Virus record (IMG/VR): IMGVR_UViG_3300027898_000039
Coordinates: 1 to 24,174 of that record
Length of the DNA: 24,174 nucleotides
Reading direction: 5' to 3' (one strand)
Source of the DNA: a virus
Shown: positions 6,152 through 10,742 of the stretch, in pieces
Numbering within the stretch: the stretch's first letter is position 1
Layout of the letters: the number at the start of each line of letters is the position of its first letter
Translations under genes and position numbers: made by a program
Notes under the pieces: model-generated
The model's input: only the letters and a program-made list of their open reading frames with translations
The model's database searches: none
What the model was told of the DNA's origin: nothing

Positions 6152-6497
6152 GATTCCGAAGATAGAGGTGCCGCTGCTGACGCTTTTCGATCTGATGTCC
6201 ACCACGCAGCAGGACCCCTTGGTGGTTGAGACATTGACCAAGGTCCAGATCGAAGACGGCATATACCTGTACGACGGGGACTTTCTGAAAAGGAACAAGG
6301 CGCGGCTGTACGCCGCCATGGCGCGGGGGCTTATGGGTGTGGACGACCCGTACCGTGGCTACCGCCTGCTGGTGTGCCAGCCATACGTGCTGCACATGCA
6401 CCACAACGTAGCGCACGACGATTTCGCGTTTCGCTTAACAATAAAGGACGACCGTGGAAATAGTAGACAACAAGGCGCTGCGGATACGTACGCGTGA
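6114..6497 (+). CDS. Hypothetical protein upstream of the helicase (127 aa)
   Basis: The frame can start at GTG 6114, with a GGGGGTGG site upstream, or at ATG 6144 (MYRIPKIEVP), giving 127 or 117 residues; I cannot decide between them. The product has a helical N-terminal half (LLTLFDLMSTTQQDPLVVET) and a segment YLYDGDFLKRNKARLYAAMARG. A histidine-rich stretch, LHMHHNVAHDD, lies near the C-terminus and could bind metal, although it fits no family I know. It overlaps the helicase gene by 44 bases, so the two are probably coupled. Function unknown. Confidence 0.65.
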   Translation: MARIATEFLKMYRIPKIEVPLLTLFDLMSTTQQDPLVVETLTKVQIEDGIYLYDGDFLKRNKARLYAAMARGLMGVDDPYRGYRLLVCQPYVLHMHHNVAHDDFAFRLTIKDDRGNSRQQGAADTYA

Positions 6498-8013
6498 CCC
6501 CGAGAAGTTTCGGGTCATCCCGAAACACCACATCAAGGCTATCGAGGGCGGCTACGAGGTAACGGTGTACTGGGGCTTGGACGAGGCCCGGGTGTTGCAC
6601 AACCTAGGTGTCAGGAACGTGCCGTCGCCGATTGCGCGCAAGTATCAGTGGCCGGGGCGGTACATACCGATGGCGCACCAGAAGGCCACTGCGGCGTTTG
6701 TCACCATGCACCGGCGCGGGTTCGTATTCAACGACCCGGGCACAGCCAAGACCATGAGCGCGCTGTGGGCGGCGGACTACCTGATGAAGCGCGGGGACGT
6801 GCGGCGCTGCCTTATTGTGTGCCCCCTGTCGATCATGCAGACGGCGTGGATGGGGGACATCATGAACAGCGTGATGCACCGCAGCGCCGTGGTGTGCCAC
6901 CATGACAAAGCCTCGCGCCGTATCGAGATGCTGCAGGACGACTACGAGTTCGTGATCATCAACTACGACGGGCTGAACCTCGTTGCCAAGGAGATCATTG
7001 CGGATGGGCGCTTCGATATGGTCATCGTGGACGAGGCCAACGCCTACGCCGTGCCGACTACCAAGCGCTGGAAGTCGCTGGCCAGCATCATTCGCCCAGA
7101 CACGTTCCTGTGGATGATGACGGGCACGCCGGCCGCGCAGTCACCGGTGAACGCGTACGGGCTGGCCAAGCTGGTGAACCCCTCGGGCGTGCCGCAGTTC
7201 ATGACGGCGTGGCGCGACAAGGTGATGAACAAGATCAGCACCTTCAAGTGGGCGCCCAAGCCCAACGCCAAAGAGCTGGTGTTCCAAGCGCTGCAGCCTG
7301 CGATACGCTTCAGCAAGGCCGACTGCCTTGACCTTCCCCCGGTACTCAAGACGACGCGCGAGGTACCGCTCACGCTGCAGCAGAAGAAGTACTACGAGAA
7401 GATCAAGAGCGACATGCTGGTGGTGGCCGCAGGGCAGACGATCAGCGCGGTGAACAAAGCCGCGGTCGTCAACAAGCTGCTGCAGATCAGCTGCGGGGGC
7501 GTGTACAGCGAGGACGGCGCGGTGGTGGAGTTCGATGCCGCGCCGCGCATGAACCTGCTGCTGGAGATACTGGCCGAGACGGATCGCAAGGTGCTGATCT
7601 TCGCCATGTACCGCTCCAGCATCGACGCCATTTACACCTTCCTCACCAAGCACGGCGTGAAGGTGGGTGTGATCCACGGCGGCGTGGCGGCCAGCAAGCG
7701 CGGTGACATCATCAATGCCTTTCAGCATTCTGATACGCTGGACGTGCTGCTGATGCAGCCGCAAGCGACGGCCCACGGGATCACCTTGACAGCGGCAGAC
7801 ACGGTGGTATTCTTTGGCCCCCTGATGAGTATAGAGCTGTACTTGCAGTGCATCGCCCGCGCTGACCGCAAAGGGCAGACGTCTGACAAAGTGACCGTGG
7901 TGCACATTCAAAGCAGCCCGATTGAAAAGAAAATGTTTGCGGCTATGGGTGCGCGAGTGACGGATCACATGCTGCTTACTGACATGTTCGATGAAGAAAT
8001 GGGGGCCAAATGA
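6454..8013 (+). CDS. SNF2-type superfamily 2 helicase/ATPase (519 aa)
   Basis: A superfamily 2 ATPase of the SNF2/DEAD-like group found in phage replication modules. The helicase motifs appear in order: an upstream Q-type element (PMAHQK, 72-77), Walker A (DPGTAKT, 94-100), motif Ia (CLIVCPLS), motif II (VDEAN, D193-E194), motif III (MTGTP, 222-226), then in the second RecA lobe motif V-like ATAHGITLT and motif VI QCIARADRKGQ (465-475), which is characteristic of SNF2. Motif II reads DEAN instead of DEAH/DEAD, and Walker A has Ala in place of the Gly before Lys. It starts at GTG with AAAGGA upstream and ends in an ATGA overlap. The likely job is DNA translocation, fork remodelling or branch migration with the nearby polymerase and nucleases. 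Confidence 0.92.
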   Translation: MEIVDNKALRIRTRDPEKFRVIPKHHIKAIEGGYEVTVYWGLDEARVLHNLGVRNVPSPIARKYQWPGRYIPMAHQKATAAFVTMHRRGFVFNDPGTAKTMSALWAADYLMKRGDVRRCLIVCPLSIMQTAWMGDIMNSVMHRSAVVCHHDKASRRIEMLQDDYEFVIINYDGLNLVAKEIIADGRFDMVIVDEANAYAVPTTKRWKSLASIIRPDTFLWMMTGTPAAQSPVNAYGLAKLVNPSGVPQFMTAWRDKVMNKISTFKWAPKPNAKELVFQALQPAIRFSKADCLDLPPVLKTTREVPLTLQQKKYYEKIKSDMLVVAAGQTISAVNKAAVVNKLLQISCGGVYSEDGAVVEFDAAPRMNLLLEILAETDRKVLIFAMYRSSIDAIYTFLTKHGVKVGVIHGGVAASKRGDIINAFQHSDTLDVLLMQPQATAHGITLTAADTVVFFGPLMSIELYLQCIARADRKGQTSDKVTVVHIQSSPIEKKMFAAMGARVTDHMLLTDMFDEEMGAK

Positions 8014-8210
8014 GCGAGTACGAACACAAGACGTACCGCACCGGTTTCAGCATCACCGCAACGAACCCGAAGCAGCAAAACCTTGCGGATGCGCTGGCTA
8101 AGTCCATCCACATGACGTGGGACCGAGTGGCTGCGGATGTGTTTAAGACGTACTTTGCCGAGCACCCAACGCCCGAGGAGGAACACTACGCTGCGAGGAA
8201 CGGAGAATGA
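8010..8210 (+). CDS. Small protein with PEEEHYAARNGE tail (66 aa)
   Basis: It starts in an ATGA overlap with the helicase gene, with GGGGG upstream, and ends in an ATGA overlap with the next gene. Residues 1-53 look like a mixed beta-helix fold (YEHKTYRTGFSITATNPKQQNLADALAKSIHMTWDRVAADVF). The last 12 residues, PEEEHYAARNGE, are identical to the end of the next protein, although the two bodies are otherwise unrelated. Function unknown. The shared tail suggests a common partner or a common fate. Confidence 0.7.
   Translation: MSEYEHKTYRTGFSITATNPKQQNLADALAKSIHMTWDRVAADVFKTYFAEHPTPEEEHYAARNGE
8172..8207 (+). repeat. Repeated C-terminal tail, copy 1 (copy 2 at 8354-8389)
   Basis: The two 36-base segments encode the same 12 residues. 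They differ at six bases, all synonymous (CCC/CCA, GCT/GCC, GCG/GCA, AGG/CGC, GGA/GGC). The arrangement indicates an old duplication or transfer of the tail, kept at the protein level. Confidence 0.85.
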
Positions 8211-8392
8211 CAGACCTCACAATGGCTGCGCTGGAGCAAATGCTCCAAGAGGTGCATCAAGCGGTGCTCGATAGAAGCCAAGTAATTTGGCTGTCTCCGA
8301 CCAAGTTGATTATCCCCAAGCACGTGTACGACATGCTCGCAGAAATCAAATCCCCAGAGGAGGAACACTACGCCGCACGCAACGGCGAATAA
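8207..8392 (+). CDS. Small protein with PEEEHYAARNGE tail (61 aa)
   Basis: It is coupled to the preceding gene by ATGA and has GGAG upstream. Residues 1-48 are mainly helical (MAALEQMLQEVHQAVLDRSQVIWL, then IPKHVYDMLAEI). The tail, residues 50-61, equals the tail of the preceding protein but is written with different codons at five of twelve positions. Function unknown. It is the last gene before the 66-base gap holding an operator-like site and a promoter. Confidence 0.7.
   Translation: MTDLTMAALEQMLQEVHQAVLDRSQVIWLSPTKLIIPKHVYDMLAEIKSPEEEHYAARNGE
8354..8389 (+). repeat. Repeated C-terminal tail, copy 2
   Basis: Second copy of the segment at 8172-8207, placed directly before the stop codon as in copy 1. 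The sequence before the tail is not detectably related between the two genes, so only the tail is shared. Confidence 0.85.
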
Positions 8393-8396
8393 ATAA

Positions 8397-8418
8397 TTTT
8401 GTCAAGTTCTTAACAAAA
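8397..8418 (+). promoter_or_regulatory. Operator-like 22-bp palindrome (site 2)
   Basis: Nine of the eleven base pairs around the centre between 8407 and 8408 are symmetric. The outer arms are TTTTGT and ACAAAA, and the inner arms are AAG and CTT. It lies in the 66-base gap before the coiled-coil gene and covers the -35 hexamer TTAACA (8410-8415), a typical place for a repressor. Its reverse complement matches 18 of 22 bases of the site at 1424-1445. Confidence 0.5.
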
Positions 8419-8437
8419 CCCGAAAAGGGTGTATAGT
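8410..8437 (+). promoter_or_regulatory. Sigma-70-like promoter TTAACA-N16-TATAGT
   Basis: TTAACA at 8410-8415 and TATAGT at 8432-8437 are separated by 16 bases in an AT-rich gap. Transcription would start near 8444 and read into the ATG at 8459, serving the coiled-coil, Tad2-domain and ssDNA-binding genes. The -35 lies inside the palindrome at 8397-8418. It appears to be a host-type promoter. Confidence 0.55.
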
Positions 8438-8458
8438 TCTAGCACACGGAGAAACGAC

Positions 8459-8881
8459 ATGAACGACGAAACAGAAGCAGCAGCGCCGGCCATCCCTATG
8501 GAGAAGCTGGCGAAAATATACATCAAGATGCGCGACAAGCGGGCCGAGCTGACCCGTCTGTACGAGCAGCAGGATGCGGAGATCAAGGCGCAGCAGGACG
8601 AAGTTGCCAGCGCCATGAAGGAGATCATACGTGCGGCCGGCGGCACCAGCATGGGCACCGCGCACGGTACGGTTTCCCTGAAGACGAGCAAGCGCTACTA
8701 CGCGCAGGACTGGGAAGCGATGGGCGCCTTCATCATCGAGCACCAAGCCCCGATGCTGTTGGAGAAACGCATTGCACAGAAGAACATGGAAGAGTTCCTC
8801 GAAGCCAACCCCGGCGTCATACCGCCCGGACTGAACATCATGTCCGAGATCACGGTCAGCGTCACTAAACCACGAAAGTAA
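8459..8881 (+). CDS. Conserved-type coiled-coil phage protein (140 aa)
   Basis: I chose the ATG at 8459, with GGAG upstream, over an in-frame ATG further back that overlaps the -10 box. Residues 15-58 form a charged coiled coil (KLAKIYIKMRDKRAELTRLY, then EQQDAEIKAQQDEVASAMKE). Residues 60-140 form a probable beta-helix domain (GTAHGTVSLKTSKRYYAQDW, then FLEANPGVIPPGLNIMSEIT). The layout of coiled coil followed by a small globular domain loosely recalls Gam-type DNA-end-binding proteins, but I see no decisive motif. Proteins of this kind lie near ssDNA-binding and primase genes in other phages, so a role in DNA metabolism is plausible but unproven. Confidence 0.75.
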   Translation: MNDETEAAAPAIPMEKLAKIYIKMRDKRAELTRLYEQQDAEIKAQQDEVASAMKEIIRAAGGTSMGTAHGTVSLKTSKRYYAQDWEAMGAFIIEHQAPMLLEKRIAQKNMEEFLEANPGVIPPGLNIMSEITVSVTKPRK

Positions 8882-8883
8882 AG

Positions 8884-9390
8884 ATGAAATCCTATATCGG
8901 AACGAAAGTCGTGCACGCCAAGCCGATGACGCGGCTGGAGTACAACACGCATCGCGGCTGGGCGGTGCCCGAAGACGAGAACGGCGCGGACGAGGGCTAT
9001 CTCGTTGAGTACGTCGCTGGCGGCAGCGCGAACCACAAGGACCACAAAGGCTACATCAGCTGGAGTCCCAAGGACGTGTTCGAGCACGCATACCACCCGA
9101 CGACCAACATGCGCTTCGGCGACGCAATCGAGGCCGCCAAACAGGGCGAGCGTATCGCCCGCGCAGGCTGGAACGGCAAAGACATGTGGGTGGCCTACTC
9201 CCCGGGCAACCCCGTCACTCCGGCAGGGCAGTTCTGGTCGCAGGCCAATGCGGCTTACGCACACTCCCAACCGGGGCACCACGTCGCTGTGCTGCCGTGC
9301 TTCACCATGAAGACGGCGACCGGCGAGATTCTCATGGGGTGGCTGGCGAGTCAGACCGACATGCTGGCCGACGACTGGACCATTGTTTAA
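8884..9390 (+). CDS. Two-domain protein with C-terminal DUF2829/Tad2-type domain (168 aa)
   Basis: Residues 76-168 show the DUF2829 pattern: MRFGDAIEAAKQGERIARAG, then WNGKDMWV, a central F-x-M-K-T segment, and the ending LADDWTIV. DUF2829 is the family of Tad2, a phage protein that blocks Thoeris defence by sequestering its cyclic ADP-ribose-type signal. Residues 1-72 form a separate domain (MKSYIGTKVVHAKPMTRLEY, then GWAVPEDE, DEGYLVEY, GYISWSPKDVFEHAY), a module I associate with other phage proteins, of unknown function. Stand-alone DUF2829 proteins are about 90-100 residues, so this is a fusion. The ribosome binding site is weak, and the ATG lies two bases after the upstream stop, which suggests coupling. 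The family call is firm; anti-Thoeris activity is inferred. Confidence 0.85.
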   Translation: MKSYIGTKVVHAKPMTRLEYNTHRGWAVPEDENGADEGYLVEYVAGGSANHKDHKGYISWSPKDVFEHAYHPTTNMRFGDAIEAAKQGERIARAGWNGKDMWVAYSPGNPVTPAGQFWSQANAAYAHSQPGHHVAVLPCFTMKTATGEILMGWLASQTDMLADDWTIV

Positions 9391-9406
9391 CTGAAGGAAG
9401 AAAATC

Positions 9407-10402
9407 ATGAACGCAGTAACTGTATTCAACCCGGGCCAACTCCCTGCCTTTGCCAAAAAGGGAGAAGTCTCTGCCATCGCCAAGGCGCTGGCTGGCGGCG
9501 CTGGCCAGCAAGGCAAGCGCATCTCCATCAAGGGCGGTGTGTTCCGCCTGATCGCCGACGGCAAGGAAGTGGCCGCTATCGACGAGCGCTATCTGGACGT
9601 TGTTGTGGTGAACGCCGCGCCCAAGGTGTCGCGTACGTTCTTCATGGGCGAGTACAACGAAGCCAACCCCACGCCGCCCACGTGCTTCAGCCAGTCCGGT
9701 GACGTGCCTGATCCTAGCATCAAGCAGCCGCAGGCGGCGTCGTGCGCTACGTGCCCGCAGAACGTGGCAGGCTCTGGCAAGGGCGACTCGCGCGCCTGCC
9801 GCTACAGCCAGCGTCTGGCCGTGGTGCTGGCCAACGACATGGAAGGCGACGTGATGCAGCTGTCGCTGGCCGCGACCTCCCTGTTCGGCAAGGCCGAGGG
9901 CGAGAACCGCCCCATGCAGGAGTACGCGCGCTGGCTGACGGCGCAGGGCATCGACCCCACCATGCTGGTGACGCGCCTGAAGTTCGACACGAACGCGCCT
10001 ACGCCCAAGCTGTTCTTCAAGGCCATGCGCTGGCTGACCGACGAAGAGTTCGCGCTGACGCAAGAGAAAGGTCAGTCGCCTGACGCCGTCAAGGCGGTCA
10101 CGCTGACCGTGTCCCAGACCGACGGCGTACAGGCTGCGCAGCCCGCTCCGTTCGTTGCGGCTGGCGCGCCGCCCAAGGCGGCCAAGGCCGCGAAGCCGGC
10201 TCCGGCGCCCGTGGCGCAGGATGAGGACGAGGAGCCCCCGGCACCCCCGCCCAAGACCAAGGCCAAGGCTGCGAAGCCCGCGCCTGTGGCGCAGGACGAG
10301 GACGAAGAGCCCACGGTGCGCAAGGCCGCGGCTCCCGCGCCCAGCGCGGTGCCTGCTGCTACCGGTCTGGCCAAGGCACTGGCTGACTGGGACGACGAGT
10401 AA
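9407..10402 (+). CDS. Candidate ssDNA-binding protein with zinc site and acidic tail (331 aa)
   Basis: GAAGGAAG lies before the ATG. Residues 35-215 form a globular, beta-rich domain (KRISIKGGVFRLIADGKEVA, then RYLDVVVVNAAPKVSRTFF). Four cysteines, C93, C113, C116 and C131, could hold zinc inside the fold, reminiscent of the zinc module in T4 gp32. Residues 250-331 are a disordered Ala/Pro/Lys/Asp/Glu tail with two copies of AKPAP(AP)VAQDEDEEP (261-277 and 288-302) and the acidic end ALADWDDE, as expected for an SSB tail that recruits partners. Position between the polymerase/helicase genes and the primase gene agrees. I recognise the protein type in other phages but not a confirmed function, so ssDNA binding is an inference. 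Confidence 0.72.
   Translation: MNAVTVFNPGQLPAFAKKGEVSAIAKALAGGAGQQGKRISIKGGVFRLIADGKEVAAIDERYLDVVVVNAAPKVSRTFFMGEYNEANPTPPTCFSQSGDVPDPSIKQPQAASCATCPQNVAGSGKGDSRACRYSQRLAVVLANDMEGDVMQLSLAATSLFGKAEGENRPMQEYARWLTAQGIDPTMLVTRLKFDTNAPTPKLFFKAMRWLTDEEFALTQEKGQSPDAVKAVTLTVSQTDGVQAAQPAPFVAAGAPPKAAKAAKPAPAPVAQDEDEEPPAPPPKTKAKAAKPAPVAQDEDEEPTVRKAAAPAPSAVPAATGLAKALADWDDE
10187..10312 (+). repeat. Imperfect tandem repeat in the acidic tail of the candidate SSB
   Basis: Two copies of a coding repeat, 10187-10237 and 10268-10312, encode AAKPAPAPVAQDEDEEP and AAKPAPVAQDEDEEP. They differ by several synonymous changes and by a two-residue AP insertion in the first copy. This gives two clusters of acidic residues separated by a basic Lys/Ala linker. 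Confidence 0.8.
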
Positions 10403-10407
10403 GAAAG

Positions 10408-10505
10408 TTAGGGTGGCCCGAATCCGTAAAAGGATCAGGGCTGGTACACCACGGGAACCCGCCAGCAATGGACAGGCCGAAAAAGACCGGGGCCACCCGC
10501 CCTAA
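10408..10505 (+). ncRNA. Structured leader or RNA element before the HTH gene
   Basis: The gap between the candidate SSB gene and the HTH gene is bounded by a long inverted repeat. TTAGGGTGGCCC at 10408-10419 pairs with GGGCCA (10490-10495) and CCCTAA (10500-10505), leaving a four-base bulge. Alternatively, 10411-10419 pairs perfectly with 10490-10498 over nine bases. Inside are smaller stems: ATCC/GGAT (10422-10425 with 10432-10435) and GCTGG/CCAGC (10440-10444 with 10462-10466), the latter enclosing a short CGG/CCG pair. The element ends three bases before the ATG of the HTH gene, which has no visible Shine-Dalgarno. It could be a regulatory leader, a protein-binding RNA or a DNA structure at an origin. 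I know no family that matches. Confidence 0.45.
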
Positions 10506-10508
10506 ACT

Positions 10509-10733
10509 ATGGCTTACCACACCACAACCCGTAGCCTTTTAAAGAACGCCCCCAGCACGCTGGGGGTTCGTCTTGGTAGGCTTGCCGTTCGCAAGAAGGT
10601 CTCTGTCCATGAGGTCGCTCTGCGCACGGGTGCGTCTCGCACCACCATTTACAACTGGTTCGCCGGAAGAGGCGTCACAAAAGCATACCGCGCAGCGGTG
10701 CAAGAACTTATTGCCGAGCTGCGGACAAAATAG
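10509..10733 (+). CDS. Small HTH DNA-binding protein (74 aa)
   Basis: Residues 31-53 (VSVHEVALRTGASRTTIYNW, then FAG) form a clear helix-turn-helix of Cro/XRE style, with TGASRTTIYNWF as the recognition region. The N-terminal arm (RSLLKNAPSTLGVRLGRLAV) and the C-terminal helix (YRAAVQELIAELR) complete a compact domain. The start is chosen because the LL-x-x-AP-x-TLG-x-RLGR arm appears to be part of the family, although no Shine-Dalgarno precedes the ATG. It lies between a structured leader and the primase-helicase gene, 9 bases upstream of the latter. A regulator of the replication genes or an origin-binding protein are both possible. It could also be the protein that binds the operator-like sites at 1424 and 8397. 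Confidence 0.8.
   Translation: MAYHTTTRSLLKNAPSTLGVRLGRLAVRKKVSVHEVALRTGASRTTIYNWFAGRGVTKAYRAAVQELIAELRTK
10549..10566 (+). other. Perfect hairpin inside the start of the HTH gene
   Basis: CCCCCAGC-AC-GCTGGGGG is a perfect eight-base inverted repeat with a two-base centre, placed over codons 14-20 of the HTH gene and followed by TTCGTCTT. In RNA it would be a very stable hairpin close to the start codon. It is terminator-like but lacks a real U-tract. Confidence 0.6.
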
Positions 10734-10742
10734 AGGTGCGCG

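Noticed and set aside
6434-6441. CTTAACAA half-site just before the helicase start
   Set aside because: It matches one arm of the operator-like palindrome, but the other arm is absent and the site lies within coding sequence.
7786-7814. TTGACA followed at about 17 bases by TATTCT inside the helicase gene
   Set aside because: It lies in the codons of a conserved helicase region with no nearby downstream gene start; likely chance.
10413-10505. GTG-started 30-residue basic peptide in the gap before the HTH gene
   Set aside because: The frame is a continuation of an Arg/Pro-rich shadow frame of the upstream gene. The bases are better explained by the paired stem that bounds the region, although a leader peptide cannot be fully excluded.
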